Part shown: positions 43,195 through 52,713 of the stretch, piece after piece
Layout: every line of letters begins with the position of its first letter
Position numbering within the stretch: position 1 is the first letter of the stretch
DNA from: Variovorax paradoxus
GTDB lineage: Bacteria; Pseudomonadota; Gammaproteobacteria; Burkholderiales; Burkholderiaceae_C
Reading direction: 5' to 3'
NCBI RefSeq assembly: GCF_022009635.1
Contig: NZ_CP091716.1
Span: forward strand, 7,062,501-7,126,500
DNA: 64,000 bases
Program-made: the position numbers and the translations under genes
The notes under the pieces: generated by a model
Databases searched by the model: none
Told to the model about the DNA's origin: nothing
The model's input: only the letters and a program-made list of their open reading frames with translations

Positions 43195-43403
43195 AAAAAA
43201 TGGAAGCACGAACGACGAAGCCGCAGACCCTGCGGGAGTGACTACGGCTTGCGTCGCAGAGGTGATTCGGGAGTCCAAGCCCGGCCACGTTTTTTTCGTG
43301 ACGGTCGCAGTATAGCCACGCAGATATGCGCCGCCACGAGAGGCAGGCCAGCCATGCCCCCGCGAAAAACCCCAAATCAGGAAGCTGGAACAATCCGCCC
43401 ACC

Positions 43404-44420
43404 ATGGACGGTCTCGATCTCATCAAAACATTTCGCGAAGTCGCGTTCCGGCGCAGCTTTTCCCGCGCGGCAATTTCGCTGGGCATGTCGAAAGCCACTG
43501 TCAGCCGCTACGTCGCGGAACTCGAAACCCGCAGCGGCGTGCGCCTGTTGAACCGCTCCACCCGCTCCCTGAGCCTGACCGATGCCGGCCAGGTTCTGCT
43601 CGACCGCAGCACCGAACTGGTGACGATGGCCGAGAACACGCTCAACGACCTGCAGGCCCACGGCTCGCATCCGCGCGGACGTCTGCGCATGAGCGCGCCC
43701 AACGGCCTGATCGCCGGGTGGATGTCGGACGTGATTGCCGAATTCATCAAGCTCTACCCTGACGTGTATGTGAGCCTGGTCTTTACCAACGGCGAGGTCG
43801 ACCTGATCGGCGAAGGCATCGACATCCACCTGACGGGCGGGCGCATCGACGACATGAATCTGATCGTGCGGCGGCTGGTGCAGTTCGACATGGTGGTCTG
43901 CGCCTCGCCGGCCTACTGGGCCCAGCGCGGCATTCCCCAGGTGCCCGAAGACATGGGCCGTCACGACGTGCTGAGCTATTCGGCCATGCCCACCACGCAC
44001 CTGCCCTTCGAGACCGACGGCAAGCCGCACGACGTGCCGGTGCACAGCCGCATGGAAGCCAACGACGCGATCGCGCTCATCGAGCTGGCATTGCGCGGCG
44101 TGGGCGTGGCCTATGTGCCGGAGCCGCTGGCGCAGTCGCACCTGGAGCGCGGCGCGCTGGTGCCGGTATTGCGCGAGCACATGCCGCGCGAGCACTGGCT
44201 GTACGCGGCGTATTCGCAGCGCCGCCACAACAGCGCGGCGATGCGCGCGATGCTCGACTTCCTGGAACAGTCGATGGGCGCCAACGGCGATAACCCGGTG
44301 CTGCCGCCCATGCCCGCGCCGCCGCGCGTGATGCCGCCTACATGCGCCCTTTCCAGGGCACAAGACGTCGCTCGAGCCACCGCATCAGCAAGTCGAACAG
44401 GTAAGCCACCACGCCAATGA
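43404..44420 (+). CDS. LysR-type transcriptional regulator
   Basis: 338 residues starting MDGLDLIKTFREVAFRRSFS. Winged helix-turn-helix (SKATVSRYVAELETRSG, then LLNRSTRSLSLTDAG) and a full effector domain (VASP-type region FDMVVCASPAYWAQRG). The C-terminus is longer than usual and overlaps the end of the convergent permease gene by 83 bases; the last about 30 residues look non-conserved. It may regulate a sulfur or other pathway, but the taurine genes already have a better candidate in the MocR-type protein at 47257. Confidence 0.8.
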   Translation: MDGLDLIKTFREVAFRRSFSRAAISLGMSKATVSRYVAELETRSGVRLLNRSTRSLSLTDAGQVLLDRSTELVTMAENTLNDLQAHGSHPRGRLRMSAPNGLIAGWMSDVIAEFIKLYPDVYVSLVFTNGEVDLIGEGIDIHLTGGRIDDMNLIVRRLVQFDMVVCASPAYWAQRGIPQVPEDMGRHDVLSYSAMPTTHLPFETDGKPHDVPVHSRMEANDAIALIELALRGVGVAYVPEPLAQSHLERGALVPVLREHMPREHWLYAAYSQRRHNSAAMRAMLDFLEQSMGANGDNPVLPPMPAPPRVMPPTCALSRAQDVARATASASRTGKPPRQ

Positions 44421-45234
44421 CGATGATGCCCATGATGACGATGTCGGTGCGCAGGAAGTTCGACGCGTTCAGCACCATCTGACCCAGCCCCATGTTGGCC
44501 GCCACCATTTCTGCGGCCACCAGCGTGGTCCATCCGAAGCCGATGGCGATGCGCATGCCCACCAGGATGTCGGGCAACGCCGACGGCAGAATCACATGGC
44601 GGATCACCTGCATGTAGCTCGCGCCCATCGAGTACGCGGCGTTGATCTGCTCCTGTGAAGCGCTGCGCATGCCCGAGCGCGCGGCCAGCGCCAGCGGCGC
44701 GAAGCAGCTCAGGAAGATCAGCAGCACCTTCGGCAGTTCGTCGATGCCGAACCAGATGATGATGAGCGGCAGGTAGGCCAGCGGCGGCAGCGGCCGATAG
44801 AACTCCAGCGGCGGATCGAAGATGCCGCGCCAGAAGCGGCTCATGCCCATGGCAATGCCCACCGGAATGGCTGTGGCGCATGCCAGGAAGAAGGCCGAGA
44901 ACACGCGGAACATGCTCGCCAGGAAGTGCTGCCACAGCGGCTTGTCGTTGGCCTGGCCGGTAAGGTATTCGTAGAACTGCTGGAACACCGCCTGCGGCGT
45001 GGGCAGGAAGAGCGGCTTGACCCAGCCCATGTTGGTGACAATGAACCACAGCGCCACCAGCGCCACCACCGTGACCACGCTGATGGTCACGCTCGACCCC
45101 TCGCCCGGCACCTTGAAGGCGCTGGTCTTGAGCTTGGCGCCGGCCACTGCGGGAGCGGGCGGCGCGGCGGGCTTGGATGGCGGCGGCTGCGTCATGACGG
45201 CGGCGGGCGATGCGACAGTGACGACCTCATGCAT
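44338..45234 (-). CDS. tauC: Taurine ABC transporter permease
   Basis: 298 residues. Pro/Ala-rich cytoplasmic N-terminus (residues 1-45), then six membrane helices. The permease core has [20 protein letters not shown], typical of TauC, and the EAA loop region [20 protein letters not shown]. Its start overlaps the tauB stop by 8 bases. Last gene of the leftward tauABC run. Confidence 0.85.
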   Translation of the reverse strand: MHEVVTVASPAAVMTQPPPSKPAAPPAPAVAGAKLKTSAFKVPGEGSSVTISVVTVVALVALWFIVTNMGWVKPLFLPTPQAVFQQFYEYLTGQANDKPLWQHFLASMFRVFSAFFLACATAIPVGIAMGMSRFWRGIFDPPLEFYRPLPPLAYLPLIIIWFGIDELPKVLLIFLSCFAPLALAARSGMRSASQEQINAAYSMGASYMQVIRHVILPSALPDILVGMRIAIGFGWTTLVAAEMVAANMGLGQMVLNASNFLRTDIVIMGIIVIGVVAYLFDLLMRWLERRLVPWKGRM

Positions 45235-46015
45235 GGGCGGCCTCGCGATGATGAATGATGGACAGCACTTCTTCGCGCATGCGGATGAATTCGGGCTCCG
45301 ATTTCACCTTGCGCGAATCGCCGTGCGAGAGGTACTGGCGCGAGAACGGCACGTTGTCGTAAACATGCGAGATACGCCCCGGGCTCGGGCTCATCACGAT
45401 GAGCCGCGTGGCCAGGAACAGCGCTTCTTCCACCGAGTGGGTGATGAAGAAAACCATCTTGTTCGACTTGGACCAGGCCTGCAGAAGAATTTCCTGGACC
45501 TGCTCCCGCGTGAACGCATCGAGCGCGCCCATGGGTTCGTCCATGAGCAGCACGGCGGGGTCGCTGGCGAGCGCACGCGCAATGCCCACGCGCTGCTGCA
45601 TGCCGCCAGAGAGTTCGTACACGGCGCGGTCGGCGTATTTCTGCAGGCCGACGAGGCCCAGTTTTTCTTCGGCGATGCGGTCGCGCTCGGCCTTGCCCAT
45701 GCCGCTCAGGCGAAGGCCCAGGGCCACGTTGTCGCGCACGTTGAGCCAGGGCATGAGCGCATGTTTCTGGAACACCACGCCGCGGTCGGCGCCCGGGCCG
45801 ATGACGGGCTTGCCGTCGAGCAGGATCTCACCGGTCGAGGGTGGCAAGAAGCCCGCGATGCTGTTGAGCAGCGTGGTCTTGCCGCAGCCGGAGGCGCCGA
45901 GCGCGACGACGAAGTCGCCGTCGTGCATCGTGAGGTTGACGGGGGCCAGCGCCTGCAGCGTGCCACCCTTGACGGCGTAGTTGACCGTGAGGTCCCGGAT
46001 GTCCAGTGTGGGCAT
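45227..46015 (-). CDS. tauB: Taurine ABC transporter ATPase
   Basis: 262 residues. Walker A is GASGCGKTT (about 41-49), then the Q-loop [12 protein letters not shown], the signature [15 protein letters not shown], Walker [15 protein letters not shown] and the switch His [10 protein letters not shown]. The Q-loop variant with KHALMPW is typical of TauB. It lies between tauA and tauC. Confidence 0.86.
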   Translation of the reverse strand: MPTLDIRDLTVNYAVKGGTLQALAPVNLTMHDGDFVVALGASGCGKTTLLNSIAGFLPPSTGEILLDGKPVIGPGADRGVVFQKHALMPWLNVRDNVALGLRLSGMGKAERDRIAEEKLGLVGLQKYADRAVYELSGGMQQRVGIARALASDPAVLLMDEPMGALDAFTREQVQEILLQAWSKSNKMVFFITHSVEEALFLATRLIVMSPSPGRISHVYDNVPFSRQYLSHGDSRKVKSEPEFIRMREEVLSIIHHREAAHA

Positions 46016-46068
46016 TCAGTTCTCCAATGCAAGTTGCTTTCCGATGGCGTGCAGCGCACCCGGAAGAA

Positions 46069-47079
46069 CTACTTCCCCATCGCCTTGTCGACATAGGCAG
46101 TGGTAACGAACGCGCTGTAGTCGGGCTTCACCTCCTGCACCCGCCCCTGCTCCTTCAGGAAAGCCGCCGTATTGGCCATCGCCTTCGCAGCACCGCCGCC
46201 AAGCCAGGTCGGCGAAACCTGCTCCGCCATCGTCGGGAAGGTGTACAGCGCCATCGCAGCCCCCACGTCCTTCGGGTCGGCCTTGGTCCACTTGGCCATG
46301 GCCTTCGTCTGCGGCGAATCGGGCGTCCAGCTCTTGCCGGTGGCTTTGTACTCTTCATTCGCGCGGTTCAGCGCTTTCACGAAAGCCACCATGAAGGGCT
46401 CGTTGGCAGCCGCCCACTTGGCGTTGACCACGATGCCCTCGAAAGTCGGCGCGCCGCGCTTGCCGATGCTGCCCGACGTGGCGATGGTCTTGCCGTTGGC
46501 CTTGATCTTCGACAGCACCGGGTCCCAGATGAAGGTCGCGTCGATGTCGCCGCGCTCCCATGCCGCCGCGATCTCGGGCGGGCGCATGTTCATCACGTTG
46601 ACGCTCTTGGCGTCGACGCCGTCCATCTTCATGCCGGCCATGAGCTGGTAGTGCGCGGTCGACACGAAGGGTGTGGCCACCTTCTTGCCGGCCAGGTCCT
46701 TGATGCTGTTGATGTTGGTGCCGTTGCGCGCCACCAGCGCCTCGGCGTTCGCGATGTCGGCGGAGATCCAGAACAGCTTGATGTCCTGCCCCTGGCTGGC
46801 CGCCGCGGTGAGCGGACTGGAGCCGGTTTCACCCATCTGCACGTCGCCTGAGGCCATCGCGCGGATTACGTCGCCGCCGCCCGCGAACATGCGCCAGTTG
46901 ATCTTGTAGCCCGTGGCCTTCTCGACCTCGCCGGATTCCATCACCAGCCGCAGCGGCACCAGCATGTCCTGGTGGGCGAAAGTGACTTCCTTTGTTTGCG
47001 CGAACACCGCGCCGCTGAGCGTGAATGCGGTTGCCAGAGCCGCTGCACACTGGAGGGAAAGACGTCGGGACAAGGTCAT
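46069..47079 (-). CDS. tauA: Taurine-binding periplasmic protein
   Basis: 336 residues. Sec signal peptide (cut after AVFAQ, near residue 28). TauA-type features are YKINWRMFAGGGDVIRAMAS, DVQMGETGSSPLTAAASQG and PPEIAAAWERGDIDATFIWD; the GETGSSP and WDP segments line the taurine pocket in TauA. Good ribosome site (AGGAGA). A direct repeat lies 56 bases upstream and probably binds the MocR-type regulator encoded just before it. Confidence 0.87.
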   Translation of the reverse strand: MTLSRRLSLQCAAALATAFTLSGAVFAQTKEVTFAHQDMLVPLRLVMESGEVEKATGYKINWRMFAGGGDVIRAMASGDVQMGETGSSPLTAAASQGQDIKLFWISADIANAEALVARNGTNINSIKDLAGKKVATPFVSTAHYQLMAGMKMDGVDAKSVNVMNMRPPEIAAAWERGDIDATFIWDPVLSKIKANGKTIATSGSIGKRGAPTFEGIVVNAKWAAANEPFMVAFVKALNRANEEYKATGKSWTPDSPQTKAMAKWTKADPKDVGAAMALYTFPTMAEQVSPTWLGGGAAKAMANTAAFLKEQGRVQEVKPDYSAFVTTAYVDKAMGK

Positions 47080-47134
47080 CGCTGTTTCTCCTGAAAGTGG
47101 ATCGAAGCGGACTTTGCACCTATCGCCCGCAGCC

Positions 47135-47169
47135 AGGAAGTACCAGCGCCCGTGTTGGCATAGAGCCAG
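47135..47169 (-). promoter_or_regulatory. Candidate TauR operator of tauABC
   Basis: On the minus strand CTGGCTCTATGC begins at 47169 and CTGGTACTTCCT at 47146, a direct repeat with exactly 23-bp spacing, or two helical turns. The proximal copy ends about 56 bases before the tauA start. The same spacing and orientation relative to the gene occur upstream of tauX. TauR of Rhodobacter binds CTGGAC-type direct repeats. Confidence 0.55.
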
Positions 47170-47256
47170 TGGATCGGGACTTACCCTCGTTCTGGTGCGC
47201 GCCGCACGCGTGCGGTGCGCCCAGGCCCGCGGCACCGCTCCCGCTCGGGCAAAGGC

Positions 47257-48792
47257 TCAGTGCGTCCGTCCGCCGGCAGGTCTCTTCTCGCCGCGCGCCA
47301 GGGCCAGCTCTTCAACCGCCATGCCCAAGGCCCGGATGCCCGCCGGAATCTGCGAAGCCGCAATGGACGACAACCGCAGCCGGAAGAACGGACACGGATA
47401 GGGAGGCCGCGCGAAGAACACGTCCCCCGCTTCGATCAGCACGCCGTGATTGCGCGCCATCAAGGACAGCTCCGTCGCATCCACCCAGGTAGGCGCCTGC
47501 ACCCAGATCGAAGCCCCACCGGAAGGCAGCCGGAACTCGAAGTCGGGCAGATGGTCCCGCAGCGCCTGCGCGGCCAGCGCAAGCCGCTCCTGCATGGCGT
47601 GGTTCACCCGACGCGCATGCGACTCATGGTGCCCCAGCGAAAGAAACAGCGCATACGCATGCTGCAGGAATGCGCTCGGGTGCCGCACCATCGCATGCCG
47701 GATCACCCGCAGTTCCTTGATGAGCGCCCGCGGCGCCACGATGAACCCCAGCCGCAACGCGGGCGACAGGCTCTTGGACACAGAGCCCACGTAGATCACC
47801 CGTCCGGTCTTGTCCAGGCTCTTGAGCGCGGGCATGGGCGTGCCTTCGTACAGGTTCTCCGCCTCGTAGTCGTCCTCGATGATCACGAAGTCCTGCAGCT
47901 CCGCCTTGCGCAGCAGCCACTGGCGCCGCTCCAGGCTCAGCGTCGCGGTGGTCGGGCTCTGGTGCGAGGGCGTGACGAACAGGTAGTCGGCAGCGGGCAG
48001 CGCATCGACGACCAGCCCGTCTTCGTCGACATCGACCTCCACCCACTTCGGCTGCCGCAATGAAAAGCTGTTGCGCGCATGCGGATGCCCCGGCTCTTCC
48101 AGGCCCACGCGCGTCTGCTCGTCGAACAGCGCCTCGGCCAGCAGGTAGTAGGCATGCTGCGCGCCCATGGTCACGAGGATCTCTTCCTTCAGCGCGAACA
48201 CGCCGCGCTTGGGCAACAGGCGCGTGCGGATCTGCTCGATGAGGTCGGGCACGTCGTCGGTCTCGAAGTCCGGCGTCCAGTGCGGCAGTTGCGAACGCGC
48301 CAGGCTGCGCGCGCAGCATTCGCGAAAGTCCTCGGTGGGAAAGAGCTGCGGGTCGTAGTTGCCGTAGACGAAAGGGTACGGATAGTCGCGCCAGCGGTCG
48401 GGTTTCGACAGCGTGGGTTTGTCGACCAGCGAGCGCAGCACGCGACCCTGCCAGTCGGGCGGCTGGCTGGCCTGGCCGCTGCGCCCCACCAGCGGCTCCG
48501 CATGCGGCGCGGACAGCGGCCGCGCATTGCGTGCCACGAACACGCCGCTGCGCGGGCGCGCTTCCAGGAAGCCTTCGTCGATCAGTTGCAGGTATGCCGA
48601 GGTGACGGTGTTGCGGCTCAGCCCCAGCAGCGCGGCCAGTTCGCGCGACGACGGCAGCGGAGCGCCGGGGCTCAGGTGCTCTTCAAGAATGGCCTGCACC
48701 ACCGCGGACCGCAAGCGGGCCTGCAGGGGCAAGGCCGGCTGGTCGGGCAGCGCGAAGAGCTGCGCCCATTGGGTGGCTCGCGGGTTGGGCAT
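47257..48792 (-). CDS. tauR: MocR/GntR-type PLP-binding regulator, probable TauR
   Basis: 511 residues. N-terminal GntR winged helix (SSRELAALLGLSRNTVTSAY, about 48-67), then an aminotransferase-I-like domain with the PLP lysine in VGSVSKSLSPALRLGF and segments TMGAQHAYYLLAEALFDEQT and IIEDDYEAEN. MocR regulators of this kind (TauR in Rhodobacter) sense taurine through PLP and activate tau genes. Flanked by tauABC on the same strand and tauXY divergently, which supports the name. Confidence 0.78.
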   Translation of the reverse strand: MPNPRATQWAQLFALPDQPALPLQARLRSAVVQAILEEHLSPGAPLPSSRELAALLGLSRNTVTSAYLQLIDEGFLEARPRSGVFVARNARPLSAPHAEPLVGRSGQASQPPDWQGRVLRSLVDKPTLSKPDRWRDYPYPFVYGNYDPQLFPTEDFRECCARSLARSQLPHWTPDFETDDVPDLIEQIRTRLLPKRGVFALKEEILVTMGAQHAYYLLAEALFDEQTRVGLEEPGHPHARNSFSLRQPKWVEVDVDEDGLVVDALPAADYLFVTPSHQSPTTATLSLERRQWLLRKAELQDFVIIEDDYEAENLYEGTPMPALKSLDKTGRVIYVGSVSKSLSPALRLGFIVAPRALIKELRVIRHAMVRHPSAFLQHAYALFLSLGHHESHARRVNHAMQERLALAAQALRDHLPDFEFRLPSGGASIWVQAPTWVDATELSLMARNHGVLIEAGDVFFARPPYPCPFFRLRLSSIAASQIPAGIRALGMAVEELALARGEKRPAGGRTH

Positions 48793-48845
48793 GGTGCGCC
48801 GCAGTTTAGGGCAGCCGGCGCGATCCGTGGCAACCCGGCGGCGTT

Positions 48846-48880
48846 CTGGCTCGGTCGAATCCCCGTAACTGGCCCTATCG
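48846..48880 (+). promoter_or_regulatory. Candidate TauR operator of tauXY
   Basis: CTGGCTCGGTCG (48846-48857) and CTGGCCCTATCG (48869-48880) form a direct repeat with 23-bp spacing in the 139-bp gap between the divergent tauR and tauX genes. The second copy ends 51 bases before the tauX start, close to the distance seen at tauA. Nine of the twelve positions agree between the two copies. Confidence 0.6.
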
Positions 48881-48931
48881 CGCCGGCAAGCGGCTGCCTA
48901 CGCTTGCCGCATCAATTTCCGGAGTTCCCGC

Positions 48932-49354
48932 GTGACCGCCCAGCCTTCTTCCTCTTCTTCATCTTCTTGCGCCGTGACCACCGACACGCTCGCGGCCTTC
49001 AGCGACGCCTGGAACCACCACGACATCGACGCGCTGATGAGCTTCATGACGCCCGACTGCATCTTCCAGACCGCCGCCGGCCCCGATGCCTGCGGCACGC
49101 GCCACACCGGCACCGAGGCGGTGCGCAAGGCCTTTGCCGCCGCCTGGGCAACCGTGCCCGACGCGCAATGGGTCAACGGCCAGCACTTCGTGCACGGCGA
49201 CTTCGGCACCTCGCAATGGACCTTCACCGGCACCGCCGCCGACGGCAGCCGCATCGAGACCGACGGCATCGACGTGTTCACCTTCAAAGACGGCAAGATC
49301 CACCTGAAGAACGTGTTCCGCAAGGCCCGCCCCAATCTGCCCGCCGCGAAGTAA
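48932..49354 (+). CDS. tauX: SnoaL-like protein, probable taurine dehydrogenase small subunit
   Basis: 140 residues with a GTG start preceded by GGAG. A Ser-rich start is followed by an NTF2/SnoaL-like domain: LAAFSDAWNHHDIDALMSFM, GPDACGTRHTGTEAVRKAF and DGIDVFTFKDGKIHLKN. Proteins of this type lie next to the FAD subunit TauY in taurine-degrading bacteria and are called TauX. The name depends on that context. Confidence 0.62.
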   Translation: MTAQPSSSSSSSCAVTTDTLAAFSDAWNHHDIDALMSFMTPDCIFQTAAGPDACGTRHTGTEAVRKAFAAAWATVPDAQWVNGQHFVHGDFGTSQWTFTGTAADGSRIETDGIDVFTFKDGKIHLKNVFRKARPNLPAAK

Positions 49355-49397
49355 GCAAGCCCGGCACCGGTCTTCCCTTCACCTTCTGGAGCCCTTC

Positions 49398-50888
49398 ATG
49401 ACCATGACAGGCACCGTGCCGTTCACCGCCGGCGCGGCCGTCACCGCCAGCGCCGCGATCGACGGCTGCGCGCTCGAGCAACCGGCCCAGTCCCCGTTTC
49501 GTCCCTACGACCCGCAGTACGACCCGCTGCACGCCCCCGACCCCGGCGCCGGCCGCGCCTACGCGCCGACCTGGTGGGTGGCCAGCGCCGGCACGCCGCC
49601 CAACGACGACGGCCCGCTGATGCGCGACATCGATGTCGACGTGGCCATCATCGGCTCGGGCGCCACCGGCATGTCGACCGCGCTCTACCTGGCGCAGGAG
49701 CACGGCATCCGCGCCACGGTGCTCGAGGCCAACCAGGCCGCCTGGGGCTGCTCCAGCCGCAGCGGCGGCCAGGGGCAGAACGCGAGCGGCCGCCTCAAGC
49801 GCTCGCAGTGGATCGCGCGCTGGGGCATCGACACCGCCAGGCAGCTCGACGCCGAGATCCGCGGCGGCTTCGAGAACTTCCGCCACCTCACGACGCAGAT
49901 CGACTGCGACGCCTACGACGGCGGCCACCTCTACCTGGCGCACCGGGCCGAGAAGCTGCCGGTCCTGGAAGCCGAGGCGCGCCTGATGCGCGAGCAGTTC
50001 GGCTACGCCACCCGCATGATGAGCGCCGAGGAAGTGCGCCGCGACTACTGCGACGAGCGCGAGACGGTGGGCGCGATGTACGAGGCCGAAGGCATCGGCA
50101 TCCATCCGCTGAAGTTCACCTTTGGCCTGATGCAACGGGCGCGCGCGCTGGGCGTGACGGTGCACACCTCGAGCCCGGTGCAGAGCTGGCACACCGTCGA
50201 CGGCGTGCACCATCTGCGCACGCCGGCCGGCGTGGTGCGCGCGCGCCGCGTGGCGGTGTGCACCGGCGGCTACACCGGGCAGGCGCTGAACCCGATGCTG
50301 AAGAACCGCATCATGCCGATCCTGTCGAACTCGGTGGTCACGCGCCCGCTCACCGAGGCCGAGCTGCAAGCCACCAACTTCAAGTCGCAGACCTTCCTGA
50401 CCGATACGCGCACGCTGCGCTTCTACTACCGGCTGCTCAAGGGCAACCGGCTGCAGATCGGCAGCCGCAGCTCGGTGAGCGGCGCCGACGCCGAGCACCC
50501 GGTGCACCTGAAGCTGCTCACCGACGCCATCGCCCGCAAGTTCCCGCCGCTGGCGGGCATCCGCATCGACTACTCGTGGTGGGGCTGGGTCGACATGAGC
50601 CACGACATGATGCCTCGCATCACGCAGCCCGACGCCGGCAAGAAGATCTGGTACGCGGTGGGCTATGGCGGCAACGGCGTGTCGTTCTCGACCTGGGCCG
50701 GCAAGCGGCTGGCCGAACGCATCGCGGGCAAGGACGCGGGCCGCGAGGTGTTCGAACTGCCCATCTATCGATCGCCGCTGCCCTTCCCCAACGTGCTGGG
50801 GCTGGTGGAGTCGCGCGCGTTCGCGCCGTTTCGGCGCATCGGGCAGCGCATGCTCTACAAGTGGTACTGGCTGCGCGACGAAAAGTAG
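49398..50888 (+). CDS. tauY: FAD oxidoreductase, probable taurine dehydrogenase large subunit
   Basis: 496 residues of the DAO/PuuB-like family. An N-terminal extension (1-75) precedes the FAD-binding motif VAIIGSGATGMSTALYLA (about 82-99), then GGQGQNASGRL and a C-terminal GYGGNGVSFSTWAGKRLAER. In this context it probably oxidises taurine to sulfoacetaldehyde and ammonia. Alternatives are gamma-glutamylputrescine or other amine oxidases. Follows tauX by 43 bases. No xsc or pta gene is in the window. Confidence 0.68.
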   Translation: MTMTGTVPFTAGAAVTASAAIDGCALEQPAQSPFRPYDPQYDPLHAPDPGAGRAYAPTWWVASAGTPPNDDGPLMRDIDVDVAIIGSGATGMSTALYLAQEHGIRATVLEANQAAWGCSSRSGGQGQNASGRLKRSQWIARWGIDTARQLDAEIRGGFENFRHLTTQIDCDAYDGGHLYLAHRAEKLPVLEAEARLMREQFGYATRMMSAEEVRRDYCDERETVGAMYEAEGIGIHPLKFTFGLMQRARALGVTVHTSSPVQSWHTVDGVHHLRTPAGVVRARRVAVCTGGYTGQALNPMLKNRIMPILSNSVVTRPLTEAELQATNFKSQTFLTDTRTLRFYYRLLKGNRLQIGSRSSVSGADAEHPVHLKLLTDAIARKFPPLAGIRIDYSWWGWVDMSHDMMPRITQPDAGKKIWYAVGYGGNGVSFSTWAGKRLAERIAGKDAGREVFELPIYRSPLPFPNVLGLVESRAFAPFRRIGQRMLYKWYWLRDEK

Positions 50889-51087
50889 GTGCGCATTCCC
50901 CGAAGTGGCGCACGCCACCGCACCGCCCTGCTGCACAACGGGGCAAACCCACCCCTTCTGGCCCTGCGAGTCGCGCCGCGTTGGCTCTTCGCCGGCATGC
51001 GGCGAGCGCCTATCTTCGACACAAGGCCTTCGCTTCGGCGCGGGCCGAATCCGATTGCCTGTGTCGAACTCCCCCTGAGGTCCTGTC

Positions 51088-52701
51088 ATGCCGATCCGCG
51101 TTCCCGAGCTTCCAGTTTTCTCGCGCCGTGCCACCTTGCTGTCCGCCAGCTTCGCGGCGGCCGGCACCCTGCTTCCGCTGTCCGTCTTCGCGGCCGCCGA
51201 GCCCAAGCGCGGCGGCACGCTGGTGATAGGCAGCACGCAGACGCCGCGGCACCTGAACGGCGCGGTGCAGTCGGGCATCGCCACCGCCATGCCGTCGACG
51301 CAGATCTTCGCGAGCCCGCTGCGCTTCGACGACAAGTGGAACCCGCAGCCGTACCTGGCCGAGTCGTGGAAGCTGGCGGACGACGGCAAGTCGCTAACGC
51401 TCAAGCTGCGCAAGGACGCGCTGTTCCATGACGGCAAGCCCGTCACCTCGGCCGACGTGGCCTTCTCCATCCTGGCCATCAAGGCCAACCATCCCTTCAC
51501 CACGATGATGGGCCCGGTCGAGAAGGTGGACACGCCCGATGCGTACACCGCCGTGGTGCGGATGAGCGTGCCGCACCCGGCCATCGTGCTGGCGATGTCG
51601 CCCGCGCTGTGCCCGATTCTTCCCAAGCACATCTACGGCGACGGGCAGGACCTGAAGAACCATCCGCGCAACACCACCGACGTGATCGGCTCGGGCCCGT
51701 ACCGGGTGACCGACTTCAAGCCCGCGCAGCGCGTGGTGCTGGAGCGCTTCGACAAGTTCTTCATTCCCGGCAGGCCCTACCTCGACAAGATCATCATCAA
51801 CATCACGCCCGACTCGGCGAGCCTGATGCTCGGCCTGGAGCGCGGCGACATCCAGATGGTGCCCTTCGCCACGCTGCCCACCGACCTCAAGCGCCTGGCC
51901 AACGACCCCAAGATGTCGCTCACGCCCAAGGGCTACGACGGCATCGGCGCGCTCAACTGGCTGGCCTTCAACACCGCGAAGAAGCCGCTGTCCGACGTGC
52001 AGGTGCGCAAGGCCATTGCCACGGCCATCGACAAGAACTTCATCACCAAGGCGCTGATGGGCGGCTTCGCCACCGTGTCCGACGGCCCGCTGGTGGCCAG
52101 CAGCCCGTTTGCCGTGCCCGACCTGGTGCGCTACCCGCTCGACCTGAAGAAGGCCGGAGAAATGCTCGATGCCGCCGGCTACAAGGCCGGCGCCGGCGGC
52201 GAGCGCTTCAAGCTCACCATCGACTACCTGCCGGGCGTGGACGACCAGCAGAAGAACGTGGCCGAGTACATCCGCGGCCAGCTCAAGAAGGTGGGCATCA
52301 CGGTGGAAGTGCGCGCCTCGGCCGACTTCCCGGCCTGGGCCAAGCGGCTGGCCTCGCACGACTTCGACATGTCGATGGACACGGTGTTCAACTGGGGCGA
52401 CCCGATCATCGGCGTGCACCGCACCTATCTGTCGACCAACATCAAGCCCATCGTCTGGACCAACACCCAGTCGTATGCCAACCCGAAGGTGGACGAGTTG
52501 CTCAACACCGCCGGCGGCCTGATCGATGCGACGCAGCGCAAGGCCTACTACGCCACCTTCCAGAAGATCGTGACCGACGAGCTGCCCATCGAGTTCATCA
52601 ACCAGGTGCCCTACCACACCGTCTCCAGCAAGAAGGTGGCCAACGTGCCAACCACCATCTGGGGACCGCTGTCGCCGCTGGACGAGGTGTACTTCAAGTA
52701 A
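51088..52701 (+). CDS. Dipeptide-type ABC transporter substrate-binding protein
   Basis: 537 residues, family 5 solute-binding protein. The N-terminus has a twin-arginine-like motif (FSRRATLLS) before a hydrophobic stretch ending VFAAA, so export may use Tat. Typical segments: DGKSLTLKLRKDALFHDGKP and GSGPYRVTDFKPAQRVVLE. First gene of an operon with two permeases, two ATPases, an amidohydrolase and a GTPase. The ligand is unknown, probably a peptide- or amide-like compound. Confidence 0.85.
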   Translation: MPIRVPELPVFSRRATLLSASFAAAGTLLPLSVFAAAEPKRGGTLVIGSTQTPRHLNGAVQSGIATAMPSTQIFASPLRFDDKWNPQPYLAESWKLADDGKSLTLKLRKDALFHDGKPVTSADVAFSILAIKANHPFTTMMGPVEKVDTPDAYTAVVRMSVPHPAIVLAMSPALCPILPKHIYGDGQDLKNHPRNTTDVIGSGPYRVTDFKPAQRVVLERFDKFFIPGRPYLDKIIINITPDSASLMLGLERGDIQMVPFATLPTDLKRLANDPKMSLTPKGYDGIGALNWLAFNTAKKPLSDVQVRKAIATAIDKNFITKALMGGFATVSDGPLVASSPFAVPDLVRYPLDLKKAGEMLDAAGYKAGAGGERFKLTIDYLPGVDDQQKNVAEYIRGQLKKVGITVEVRASADFPAWAKRLASHDFDMSMDTVFNWGDPIIGVHRTYLSTNIKPIVWTNTQSYANPKVDELLNTAGGLIDATQRKAYYATFQKIVTDELPIEFINQVPYHTVSSKKVANVPTTIWGPLSPLDEVYFK

Positions 52702-52713
52702 GGCGGACAGGTC

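Noticed and set aside
42759..43278. A longer protein through the leader upstream of 43061 (about 145 residues) or a 109-residue frame across it
   Set aside because: The leader is explained better by RNA pairing, and GGAGG six bases before 43061 fixes the start. The other frame has protein-unlike composition.
49284..51632. Minus-strand open frame of 782 codons opposite tauY and the binding protein gene
   Set aside because: Antisense to well-supported genes; no ribosome site or domain, and low-complexity His/Arg/Ala composition.
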